Assembly (NCBI GenBank): GCA_031411495.1
Contig: JANOBD010000081.1
Location: 16,957 to 80,956 of the forward strand
DNA: 64,000 nucleotides
From: JANOBD01 sp031411495
GTDB lineage: Bacteria; Planctomycetota; Phycisphaerae; Tepidisphaerales; Tepidisphaeraceae
Direction of reading: 5' to 3'
The position numbers and the translations under genes were made by a program. Positions 1 to 8,103 of this stretch are shown piece by piece. Every line of letters begins with the position of its first letter. Position 1 is the first letter of the stretch. Under the pieces are notes generated by a model. The model searched no databases and was not told the DNA's origin. It saw only the letters and a list, made by a program, of their open reading frames with translations.

Positions 1-647
1 TGCTCGACGGCTTCTTCCTTATCGAGCTGCCAGAACTTATTCGTGGTGAGATCGCCCACCCAGATTTTGGCTGCGGTGCCGCCGCGGTAGCGCTTCCAGG
101 TTCCGTTCCAGAGGAACTGGTTGAAGGCGACCATTTTTCCGTCCGGCGAGAACGCGGCGGTTTCGGCCTTGCCGATCGGGACGATTTCCGGCTCGCCGCC
201 GGTCGCGGGGATCTTGAACATCGTGCTTTGCGAGCCTTGGCCGCTTCGCCGCGCGCGGAAGAGAACGGATTTGCCGTCCGTCGACCAGCCGACGCATTCC
301 TCGCGCGAAGGATGGAAGGTGAGGCGCGTCGGCTCGCCGCCGTCGACGCTCATCACGTACAGATCGCTGTTGCCTTCGTAATCCGCCGTGAAGGCGACCT
401 GCTTTCCATCCGGCGAGAGGTGGGCCAGCACCTCGCCGCCGGGATGAGAGGTGAGGCGCATCGCGAGACCGCCGGCGGCGGTGGTTTTCCAGAGATCGCC
501 GTCGGACGTGAAGATGATCGTATCGCCGTTGATCGTCGGATACCGGTAGTAGCCGTTGATGCCGGCAAACGATGACGAGGAGAAGACCGATGCAGCGCTC
601 GTGGCGACGACGGCGCTGAGCAGGGCACGGGCATTTCGAAATTGCAC
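1..647 (-). CDS. Tricorn-protease-like secreted protein, N-terminal part
   Basis: The open frame runs off the left edge, so only about 215 N-terminal codons are present. It starts with GTG at 647, chosen because GGAGG (656-660) lies 8 nt upstream. A signal peptide is visible at about residues 1-28, ending in a serine-rich stretch and FA. The mature part opens with YYRYPTINGDTIIFTSDGDL, typical of the six-bladed propeller that begins tricorn protease homologues. PD40-type blades follow, with LSPDGKQVAFTA and WSTDGKSVLF. The PDZ and S41 serine-protease parts expected in this family would lie outside the window. The protein probably degrades peptides in the periplasm. A plain TolB-like propeller protein is the alternative until the rest is seen. 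Confidence 0.72.
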   Translation of the reverse strand, partial: MQFRNARALLSAVVATSAASVFSSSSFAGINGYYRYPTINGDTIIFTSDGDLWKTTAAGGLAMRLTSHPGGEVLAHLSPDGKQVAFTADYEGNSDLYVMSVDGGEPTRLTFHPSREECVGWSTDGKSVLFRARRSGQGSQSTMFKIPATGGEPEIVPIGKAETAAFSPDGKMVAFNQFLWNGTWKRYRGGTAAKIWVGDLTTNKFWQLDKEEAVE

Positions 648-969
648 TTTGAGAACCTCCAGTGGGATTGGCCGAGCGCGATGCGTTCGGCAGCGGCCTG
701 TGGCCGCGTGTGGTTGCGGCCCGAGTTGCCGCGTTCCTCGCGGCGGCGGTTATACCAGACCGATCCGCCGGCGGGCAGCAGCGAAATCGCGAATCCGCCG
801 TCGTGAAACCGGATTTGCTGATAAATCGATCGGGCGGTTTCGTTGCTCACTTCTCAGCCGTTGATAGGCGTTTGCAGATCGCTTGGCACAGGTCATGCGC
901 TGCGAGCGGGATGCCGTGGGCTGACGCGGCACGTGGAAGCAAAAGCGTCGTCCCTCTACACTCGCGGGC
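648..969. other. Divergent intergenic region
   Basis: This stretch separates the leftward tricorn-like gene from the rightward rhomboid gene and should hold both promoters. One candidate -10 element faces left (749-757). No other gene, repeat or RNA was recognised. Confidence 0.5.
749..757 (-). promoter_or_regulatory. Candidate extended -10 for the tricorn-like gene
   Basis: On the minus strand TGG directly precedes TATAAC, an extended -10 pattern about 95 nt upstream of the GTG start. No convincing -35 box is seen. This is pattern matching only. Confidence 0.25.
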
Positions 970-1731
970 ATGACAGCGTCTGCGCGTCTTGAAACTTCCA
1001 GCCCGCGATTGGCGGGGCTGACCATCTGCACCTGGATCGTCATCGTCAATGTCGCGGTCTTCCTCCTCAGCAGCTACATCTTTCCCGCGACCAAGGTGAA
1101 GCTGGCGGTACCCGGCGGCGATTCCACCGGCGTCGAAACAGCGCTGTACCAGGACGTCCCCTCGCCGATGACGAGCGCGCTCCTCTTTTCATTCGCGACT
1201 GCCGTCGAGAGGTTTCAGATCTGGCGGTTCTTCACGTTCCAGTTTGTCCACGCCAATTTCTGGCACATTGCCGGCAACATGGTGGCGCTCACGTCGCTCG
1301 GGCCATTCGTGGAAGAATACCTGGGCCGCCGGCGATTTCTGGCGTTTTACCTGATGTGCGGCGCGACCGGGCCGATCGGGTTTCTGGTGCTGATCGCGAC
1401 GGGCGGCGCGTACTCCGCGAGTTCGACGCTTGTTGGCGCGTCCGCGGGCGTGTTCGGCGTGCTGGTGGCGGCGGCAATCGTGGCGCCGCGGAATTACCTC
1501 GACCTCGTATTTCCGCCGACGCCGGTCAAGGTCAGGACCATGGCGATCATCATGCTCGCGGTGGCGGGGTATACGGTTTTTTTCCACGGCACGACACCCG
1601 GCCTGAACGCCGGCGGTGAGGCCGCCCACCTCGGCGGCGCGCTCATGGGTTGGTATCTGATCCGTCGCCCGGACCTGCTTGACTGGGCCGAGAACTGGGG
1701 CCCCACGCCCCGCGGCCGCCGTCACCCCTGA
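970..1731 (+). CDS. Rhomboid-family intramembrane serine protease
   Basis: This is a 253-residue membrane protein of the rhomboid family, which cuts transmembrane substrates within the bilayer. The catalytic serine is S158 in GASAGVFG and the histidine is H220 in AAHLGG. H94, H99 and N103 reproduce the spacing of the oxyanion residues of GlpG. Hydrophobic segments start near residue 20, and a long non-membrane loop lies at about 42-75. No strong Shine-Dalgarno sequence precedes the ATG. The gene stands alone and converges with the LEPR-XLL gene. The substrate cannot be inferred. Confidence 0.93.
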   Translation: MTASARLETSSPRLAGLTICTWIVIVNVAVFLLSSYIFPATKVKLAVPGGDSTGVETALYQDVPSPMTSALLFSFATAVERFQIWRFFTFQFVHANFWHIAGNMVALTSLGPFVEEYLGRRRFLAFYLMCGATGPIGFLVLIATGGAYSASSTLVGASAGVFGVLVAAAIVAPRNYLDLVFPPTPVKVRTMAIIMLAVAGYTVFFHGTTPGLNAGGEAAHLGGALMGWYLIRRPDLLDWAENWGPTPRGRRHP

Positions 1732-1744
1732 CGCAAGCGTCTGC

Positions 1745-1760
1745 CAACCCTAAAGGGTTG
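1745..1760. terminator. Small hairpin between convergent genes
   Basis: CAACCC (1745-1750) and GGGTTG (1755-1760) form a perfect 6-bp stem with a TAAA loop, midway between two convergent genes. There is no T-tract, so it is at best a weak or Rho-assisted bidirectional stop. Confidence 0.35.
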
Positions 1761-1763
1761 ATG

Positions 1764-4700
1764 TCAGGCGGTCACTTCGATGCTGACGAGAATGTCGGTC
1801 CCGTCGATGCGGGCGGTGTCGGTTCCGTCGCCGCCGTTGAGGTTGTCTTTGCCGCGGTTGCCGATGAGCAGGTCGTTGCCCGGGTCGCCTGCGAGGCGGT
1901 CGGCGGAGTTGCCGCCGACGAGTGTGTCGTCGCCCGCGCCGCCGTTGGCACGGTTGCGGTCGCTTCCGGTGTCGATGTAGTCGTCGTCGGCGCCGCCGGA
2001 GAGAATATCAGGCCCGCCGCGGCCACTGATGACGTCGTTGCCGTCGTCGCCGCTGAGGCGGTCTGCCGAGTTCCCGCCAGTGAGCGTGTCATTGCCGCTT
2101 CCGCCGTTGACGGTGTTGCGCCCGGCCCCGGCGTCGACGTAGTCGGACCCGTCGTCGCCGGCGAGTTGGTCGTCGCCGCCGCCGCCGCGGATCGTGTCGT
2201 TCCCCGCGCCGCCGAGAATCGTGTCAGGCAGCTTGTTGACCTGCGCCTTGAGTGAGTCGTTGCCGCCGAACCCGTTCATGACGATCCGCGAGACGACGCT
2301 GAGCGCGAATGTCTGGGTAGTCGATCCGCGCGTGACGCGAATGGTCTGGCTGTCGCTGAGCAGGGCGGTGATGACGTCGTCGCCATCGGTGCCATTGACA
2401 TACAGCGTGCGCTCGGCCACCGTCGCCAGCGGCGCGACGATCGAAATGGTCCTGGCAAGCAACACATCGTGGGTCCCGTCACTCACTTTCAACACGATCT
2501 CGAAAGTGCCGACGTCGCCCAGCGAAGGCGTTCCCAGCAGGCTCGCGGTTCCGTTGGCGTTGTCTCTCACCTGCAAAAAGGCCGGGCCAGAGACGAGGGT
2601 GAAGCTCAGCGAGTCGCCGACGTCGCCATCGGTTGCGGCGAGGAGCTGCGAATAGGGCACGGATGCGGTTGCGCCCGGGAGGGTCGCTGTCGTCCAGAGC
2701 GGTGCCGCGTCGGCAACCACCGCCAGGCCGAGCGTCACAAAGCTCTCGTCGATCCCGTCACTTACCCGGATCCGAAATGAGTGCGCGCCGACATCACTGT
2801 CGCGCGGCGTCCCGGCGAGCGCGACGTCGCCATTCTCAAGTGCCACCAGCGAAAAGGACGTCAGTCCGTCGACCAGCGTATACGTCAGCTCCTGGCCGGC
2901 GTCGTCGTCGCTCGCGGCGATCGTCCTGGAGTAGGCGTGCCCGGCAGTCGCATTGCTCAGCGAGTTCGTCACCCAGACCGGCGCCGAATTGTGCCACTCA
3001 TATGCACCGATATCGCTCGTGCCGAATCGGCCGATGTCGCGCTGGTCGGAAGACGTCGCCAGATCATCGTCGCCCGCATCAATCGCTGGCGAACCGTAGA
3101 GGATGTTGACGGTGGGCAATCCTCCGCCGTGATCGGCGAGCGTGCCGAGTTTCGCGTCGAGCGGCTGCGCGACAGTTCCGGCGTAGTTGGCGAGTGCGCC
3201 GTCGGCGATGAGCGAGTTGCTCGCCATCCGGCCGACGAGTGTGTGAGTCACGAGCGAGTCGATGTCATAGTCGTCCCACGCGACGTCGACGCCGCCGGTG
3301 TTTCCCGCGATCAGGGTGTTTTGGATTGTCAGTGTCGGCGTGGAACCGTCGGCCAGGTCCAGGCCTGCAGCATGATCCGAATCGTCAGTGCTGTTGAGTG
3401 CGATCGTCGTCCCGGTCAATTGCAGGGTTGAGTGCTGCGCGTAGATGCCTCCGCCGCGGGCGATGCGAAGTGTCGATTCCGTCGTCGTGATCGAATTGCC
3501 TGCGATCGTGCAATTGGTCAACGTGTGCGTGCCCTGATCGAGGAAGAGGCCGGCCCCTTCGCCTTCGGATGAGGTCGACTCGAGCGTGACTTGCTGCGGC
3601 GCGTCGATCGTATTCTGTGAGATCGTGCAGCGTAAGAACGTTGCATCGCCCACGATCATCGCGCCGCCGCCGGCGCTGCCTGCCGAATTGTGGTCGATCA
3701 GACAGTCGACCATGTTGATCGAGTTGTTCGCGTTTCCCGAGGCGATCGCGCCGCCGGCGGTTGTCGCGTGCGAATCCGTGATGCGGACGCGGCTCAGGTC
3801 GAGTGCCGAGGCGTGATCGACATAGATTGCCCCGCCCGTCCCCGCTTCACCGCCGCTGAGTGTCAGGTCGGCAATGGTCAGGTTCGCGCCGCTCGATTCA
3901 TTGCCGAGGGTGAACAGGCGAACCTGGTGGTTGCCGGAGATAGTCAGCGCGTCGCGGCCGGGGCCGAGGATCGCCAGGTCCTTGGTGATCTCCAGCCCGC
4001 TCTCCAGCGTGATCGTTCCGGTGAGCCCGGTCAGATCGACGGCGTCACCCGCGCCTGCATCGGTGATGGCCTGTCGCAGCGAGCCCGGCCCGGAATCGTT
4101 CGTATTCAAGACGCGCAGCGAGTTTTTCACCACCAGCGTGACCGTGACGTCCGCGCCGGCGATTCCGTCGCTCACGTGGATGGTGAAGGTGTGGCTGCCG
4201 ATGTCATCGATCGCCGGCGAGCCCGAGAGGGTCGCAGTGCCGTTTTCGTTACTGCGGACATCGAGAAACGCCGGCGCACCCGCGAGCGAGTAAGCGAGCG
4301 GCTGGCCCGCATCGATATCGTCGGCCGACACGGTCATTTCGTACACGCCTTGGTAACGGGCGATGTCGAGCGTCGTCGTCGGCCAGGTCGGCGCGGTGTT
4401 GTGCCACTCGTACGCGCCGATGTCGCTCGTGGAGTAGCGCCCGATGCCGCGTGCGTCGGTGCTCGGCGCGTAGGCATCGGCGCCGGCGTTGATCGCGGGC
4501 GAGCCGTAGCGCAGGTCGACGGTGAGCGTCGCTCCGCCGTGGCCGTCGAGCGTGCCGAGCATCGCATCCTGTCCGATGATGTTGCCGTTCGTGCCATTGA
4601 CGAAACCGGGCATGTGCGTGACCGATTCGATCAGGTTGTGGCCATGGTCGACGAGATCGATTTCGCTGCCGAGCTGCTCGGTGACGTCCTCCGCGCCACG

Positions 4701-5747
4701 GTTGTCGGCGAAGAGGTTGTTGGCCAGGGTGATGTCGAACGCGTTGGCGGTGATGGCGGTGGTGCAGAAGAAGGCGCCCGCGCCATCGGCGCTTGCGCCG
4801 GTCCCCGTGCCGAGAGCCGCGACGTTGTCGGCAATCGTGTTGTTGGTGAGGGAGAGGGTGAAGTCGCCGTCGTTGTCGGCGTTCGATTCCGCGCCGGCTG
4901 ATTCAAAGTAAAGCCCGCCGCCGCGGGTGATCGCGCCGCTCCCGCTGCCGACCGTGAGCCGGTTGTCGGCGATGGTGGAGTTGCGGATGTTCGCGCTGAG
5001 AATCCCTCCGCCAAGCCCGTCGAGGCCGCTGCTGGCCCGCGCGTAGATGCCGCCGCCGATCGAGAGCGACGGGCTCGTCACGGTGTTGGAGGCGATGGTG
5101 CTGTCGGTCAGCGAGAACGTGAGGATGCCGGGCGCCGAGGACTCGGTGCCGTCGCGGGCGTAGAGGCAGATGCCGGCGCCGACGGCGGCGTAGCCGCTGC
5201 TGGATGCGGAATTGCCGAGGATGCTCGATTGGTTGATGGTGAGCGTGAAGTTGTCGTCGTCGTAAGCGATCGCCGCGATCGCGCCGCCCTGTCCGGCATC
5301 GTTGGCGGTGAACCTGACGCGGGTGAGCGTGAGCGAGCCGCTGCCTTCGGCGCGCCAGCCGCCGCCGAAGCCGTTGCCGCCTTCGCCGTCGCGGATGGTG
5401 AGGTCGCGCACGACGACGACGCCCGCCGTCTGGCTGAAGACGCGGGAGGTGTGGTTGCCGCTGATCGAAAGCAGATCCTGTCCCGGGCCGAGCAGGGTGA
5501 GGGATTTGTCGATCGTCAATTCGCTCTCGAGCGTAATGGTTCCGGAGAGTCCGGTGAGGTCGATCGTGTCGCCGGAGGCGGCCTCGTCGATCACCTGCCG
5601 GAGCGAACCGTCGACGGCGTCGTCGAGCGTGGTGACGGCAATGGTGGCGAGGAGCGCGCGGGTCTCGAGCGATTCGATGCGGCACCGGGCCCGGGTGTGT
5701 CGCCGGGAAGACTTGCGGACCTTGCGTTCTCGATTCGATCGGCTCAT
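1764..5747 (-). CDS. LEPR-XLL secreted giant with beta-helix and RTX repeats
   Basis: This is a 1327-residue secreted protein. Residues 24-34 (IESLETRALLA) after a basic start are the planctomycete LEPR-XLL export signature. Two similar pectin-lyase-like beta-helix modules follow, each opening with GSLRQ and a DLTGL-GTITLES signature (about residues 40-440 and 550-920). Each is followed by a putative Ig/cadherin-like module (about 450-545, and two copies at about 925-1110). The C-terminal 150 residues are calcium-binding RTX repeats (GGAGNDTI, GGSGNDTL, GGAGDDTL). AGGAGA lies 8 nt before the ATG. It is probably a surface or extracellular adhesin or polysaccharide-binding protein. No catalytic function can be assigned. 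Confidence 0.9.
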   Translation of the reverse strand: MSRSNRERKVRKSSRRHTRARCRIESLETRALLATIAVTTLDDAVDGSLRQVIDEAASGDTIDLTGLSGTITLESELTIDKSLTLLGPGQDLLSISGNHTSRVFSQTAGVVVVRDLTIRDGEGGNGFGGGWRAEGSGSLTLTRVRFTANDAGQGGAIAAIAYDDDNFTLTINQSSILGNSASSSGYAAVGAGICLYARDGTESSAPGILTFSLTDSTIASNTVTSPSLSIGGGIYARASSGLDGLGGGILSANIRNSTIADNRLTVGSGSGAITRGGGLYFESAGAESNADNDGDFTLSLTNNTIADNVAALGTGTGASADGAGAFFCTTAITANAFDITLANNLFADNRGAEDVTEQLGSEIDLVDHGHNLIESVTHMPGFVNGTNGNIIGQDAMLGTLDGHGGATLTVDLRYGSPAINAGADAYAPSTDARGIGRYSTSDIGAYEWHNTAPTWPTTTLDIARYQGVYEMTVSADDIDAGQPLAYSLAGAPAFLDVRSNENGTATLSGSPAIDDIGSHTFTIHVSDGIAGADVTVTLVVKNSLRVLNTNDSGPGSLRQAITDAGAGDAVDLTGLTGTITLESGLEITKDLAILGPGRDALTISGNHQVRLFTLGNESSGANLTIADLTLSGGEAGTGGAIYVDHASALDLSRVRITDSHATTAGGAIASGNANNSINMVDCLIDHNSAGSAGGGAMIVGDATFLRCTISQNTIDAPQQVTLESTSSEGEGAGLFLDQGTHTLTNCTIAGNSITTTESTLRIARGGGIYAQHSTLQLTGTTIALNSTDDSDHAAGLDLADGSTPTLTIQNTLIAGNTGGVDVAWDDYDIDSLVTHTLVGRMASNSLIADGALANYAGTVAQPLDAKLGTLADHGGGLPTVNILYGSPAIDAGDDDLATSSDQRDIGRFGTSDIGAYEWHNSAPVWVTNSLSNATAGHAYSRTIAASDDDAGQELTYTLVDGLTSFSLVALENGDVALAGTPRDSDVGAHSFRIRVSDGIDESFVTLGLAVVADAAPLWTTATLPGATASVPYSQLLAATDGDVGDSLSFTLVSGPAFLQVRDNANGTASLLGTPSLGDVGTFEIVLKVSDGTHDVLLARTISIVAPLATVAERTLYVNGTDGDDVITALLSDSQTIRVTRGSTTQTFALSVVSRIVMNGFGGNDSLKAQVNKLPDTILGGAGNDTIRGGGGDDQLAGDDGSDYVDAGAGRNTVNGGSGNDTLTGGNSADRLSGDDGNDVISGRGGPDILSGGADDDYIDTGSDRNRANGGAGDDTLVGGNSADRLAGDPGNDLLIGNRGKDNLNGGDGTDTARIDGTDILVSIEVTA

Positions 5748-6558
5748 CGGAAAAGTCTCCTGGACGCGGCTTTGACGCCGTTGGAACCGCGCCGCGAATT
5801 CAACCCGCGCGCTGCGATGAAAATCGGGTGCTACGGACGACGCCTTGAGGGGATATGACGATCAATAGAAGTGGTCGAAGTGGACTGCGAGAGCGGTATT
5901 GGGATGGCAGCTGTTATCAGTCGGAAGAGCGCTCAGATGCCGGTGTCTGACCAGAACCACCGCCGGGAAGGTCCGCGCGTCCTCCGCACAACACGAGGGA
6001 ACGGAGGGGATTTCGATGGATCGTGGTCTGACGCGAGGTGTATGAAGCGCTGTCGTTTCGGCGGGGCGGAAACCCGCGCGCCGGAAGGGAGGGGTTGCAT
6101 GTTCGTACGACAGAGAGTGGGTCGCGCAATTGGCACTGATCCGGCACGCCGTGCCGGGGTTCGTCGATCTGCGGAGGGTAAGTCGGCGAAATGCAACGAA
6201 ATGCAAGAGAATGCAACACTCTGCGGAACTCGCACACGCAGTGGTGTACATGGAGTTAAGATCCTGTCGGATCGTAATTTATGGTTCAAATCGGGTGTTG
6301 CAGGTTGGCGGGGCGACGTGGGCTGGGTGTTGCACCGTCAGGTTCGGGTCTTTGAAGCCGTCTCGGCAGGGAAAGCCGGCTGGATACAGCCGCCGGGGCT
6401 GCTCGGCGACGAATTGCTGGACGGTGCGATGGGCTCGAAGAAGGTATCCAATGACGAACGTTTTTCGGTCCCGAATCCGGCATCGCTATTCCGGGGTACG
6501 CGATCGGTTGTTGCGACGCGGCAGCGGGTCGACGTGCTGTGTCCCGATCAGGGCGGGT
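5748..6558. other. Long non-coding stretch upstream of a lipoprotein gene
   Basis: Open frames exist here, but none has recognisable protein similarity, a good start or a signal peptide. One frame reads through into the lipoprotein gene but lacks coding character before 6795. The region holds a triple 10-bp iteron (6191-6216). Otherwise nothing was recognised. Confidence 0.5.
6191..6216. repeat. Three ATGCAA iterons at exact 10-bp period
   Basis: ATGCAA occurs at 6191, 6201 and 6211, so all three copies lie on one face of the helix. It sits about 370 nt upstream of the candidate promoter at 6559. It could be a regulator-binding array or a short tandem repeat. Confidence 0.4.
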
Positions 6559-6588
6559 TTGACCTGATTGCCGGAATCCGCGTATCCT
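6559..6588 (+). promoter_or_regulatory. Candidate sigma70-like promoter of the PQQ lipoprotein
   Basis: TTGACC (6559-6564) is followed after 18 nt by TATCCT (6583-6588). A 10-bp palindrome CTGTGCACAG lies at 6596-6605, near the expected start point. Transcription from here would give a leader of about 200 nt. Confidence 0.4.
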
Positions 6589-6794
6589 CGAAACTCTGTG
6601 CACAGTTGCCCGCGATGGGCCTGATGGCACCGAAGGTTATGTCGGTCCGGGCGTCACGGAGGAAGGCCCTCATCCGCTCGGCTCACCCCGCGGGATTTAT
6701 GTTTTGGCCCTACGCCCGCGACGATGGACCTGAAGTTTGGGGCTTTCAGATTGGCACCAGTGACGACCTCCAGACCATTGCCCAGGAGCACACC

Positions 6795-7931
6795 GTGAAA
6801 CTTCAACTAGCCGGAGCATTGCTGATCGCCCTTGCCGCGGGGTGCGCACCCACGACCCAGACGGCCCCAACGCAGGCGAAGATCGGCGTCGATGGGAACG
6901 TGAAGTACGGGACCTTCGCACGCGAAAATATCGCCAAGCTCGACCCGCCGACCCCGATCACCGAGCTCTATGTCGCCGGCGACAGCGTGTTCGGTTACAC
7001 CAAGGACAACACGGTCTACTCGCTCTCGGGCGCCCTGGAAGTTCGCTACATCCAGCGTCTGGCCAAGGACGACGTGACGCTCCGTCGCCCGATCGCGTAT
7101 GGCGAAGACACGATCTTCCCGACGACGCTGGCGATCAAGGTGGTCGACAAGGGCGGCAATATCCTTCGCACGCTCAGGCTGCCGAATCCGCTCACCAGTG
7201 ATGTTCGGCTGGATCAGCGCGGGCTCCTGCTCGCCGGAACGGCCGCGCCAACGGGGGGCCGCGTTTCGGTCATCGATCCGCAGCTGACCGTCCGCCCGGT
7301 CGTGGGCGACACGCTCATCGGCTCGGTCTACTCCGCGCCGGTCGGTTTCCAGGGGATCATCTATGCGGCCGCCGACGACGGGAACGTCTACGCGATCGGA
7401 CCCGACAACCGAAACGCCTGGCCGCTTAGCGACATGCGGTTTGCCACCAATCGCGCCGTGAAGGCCGATCTGGTGATCGACGAGTATGGGCTCTTCGTCG
7501 CGTCGAGCGATACTAAGCTCTACGCGCTCGACCGTGCGACGGGGCGCATCAAGTGGCGATTCATGGCCGAAGTGCCGCTCGTCCAGACGCCGATGGTTAC
7601 CAGCGATCGGGTGTACCAGGTCGTCGACGGGAAAGGGCTCGTGGCGATCGACAAGATCAACGGCAAGCTCTACCGCGACGCGCTCTGGACCGCCGAGGGA
7701 GTCACTCAGGTACTCGCAACCGACGACAACTTCGTCTACGGCGTCGAAGGCGGGAACAAGCTCGTGGCGCTCGGCAAAGACGACGGCAAGGTGAAGTTCG
7801 ACCTGACCGGCGACTTCACGATGTTCGCCGCCGACGCCAGCGGCCGCATCTTCGCCGCCACGCCCTCCGGAACGATCGCCAGCTTCGTGCGCCGGCCGTA
7901 TACCGGCCAGAACATGGCGGACGCGAAGTGA
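6795..7931 (+). CDS. PQQ-type beta-propeller lipoprotein
   Basis: The protein has 378 residues and starts with GTG at 6795, with AGGAG 6 nt upstream. A lipoprotein signal peptide ends in LAAG-C, with the lipidated cysteine at position 17. The mature part is built of short PQQ-like propeller blades such as SSDTKLYALDRATGRIKW and AADDGNVYAI, as in BamB-like and PQQ-dehydrogenase-like propellers. No catalytic residues are obvious. It is probably a periplasm-facing scaffold. A BamB role is possible, but no assembly genes are nearby. It is followed by a good terminator and so is monocistronic. Confidence 0.82.
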   Translation: MKLQLAGALLIALAAGCAPTTQTAPTQAKIGVDGNVKYGTFARENIAKLDPPTPITELYVAGDSVFGYTKDNTVYSLSGALEVRYIQRLAKDDVTLRRPIAYGEDTIFPTTLAIKVVDKGGNILRTLRLPNPLTSDVRLDQRGLLLAGTAAPTGGRVSVIDPQLTVRPVVGDTLIGSVYSAPVGFQGIIYAAADDGNVYAIGPDNRNAWPLSDMRFATNRAVKADLVIDEYGLFVASSDTKLYALDRATGRIKWRFMAEVPLVQTPMVTSDRVYQVVDGKGLVAIDKINGKLYRDALWTAEGVTQVLATDDNFVYGVEGGNKLVALGKDDGKVKFDLTGDFTMFAADASGRIFAATPSGTIASFVRRPYTGQNMADAK

Positions 7932-8010
7932 TGCAGAGCCCGCGCGAAGCGATTGTTGTCTCGCGAGAAGGGCTTCGCAGTTCCCGCAGTGGATTCGCCG
8001 ATCGAACAGT

Positions 8011-8047
8011 GGATTGCAGAATGGGCCGTCGGTTCATTCTGCAATTC
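8011..8047 (+). terminator. Rho-independent-like terminator after the lipoprotein gene
   Basis: ATTGCAGAATG (8013-8023) pairs perfectly with CATTCTGCAAT (8035-8045) around an 11-nt loop. The next pairs outward are a G-T wobble and a G-C. A T-rich stretch follows (8050-8056). Confidence 0.7.
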
Positions 8048-8103
8048 GCTTTTCTTCGGAGAGTGTTTTTTGACTTGTAGGGGTTGATCCCCAGGTTGCA
8101 GAG

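Noticed and set aside
3690..4901. Long plus-strand frame opposite the LEPR-XLL gene
   Set aside because: Composition is typical of an antisense shadow of repeat-rich DNA, with no start signal and no domain.
5871..6794. N-terminal extension of the PQQ lipoprotein
   Set aside because: The frame is open by chance. The lipoprotein signal, ribosome site and candidate promoter all place the start at 6795.
8069..8092. Promoter or trp attenuator just before trpE
   Set aside because: TTGACT at 8069 is too close to the ATG for a start point upstream of it, and the 4-bp GGGG/CCCC hairpin has no leader peptide with Trp codons.
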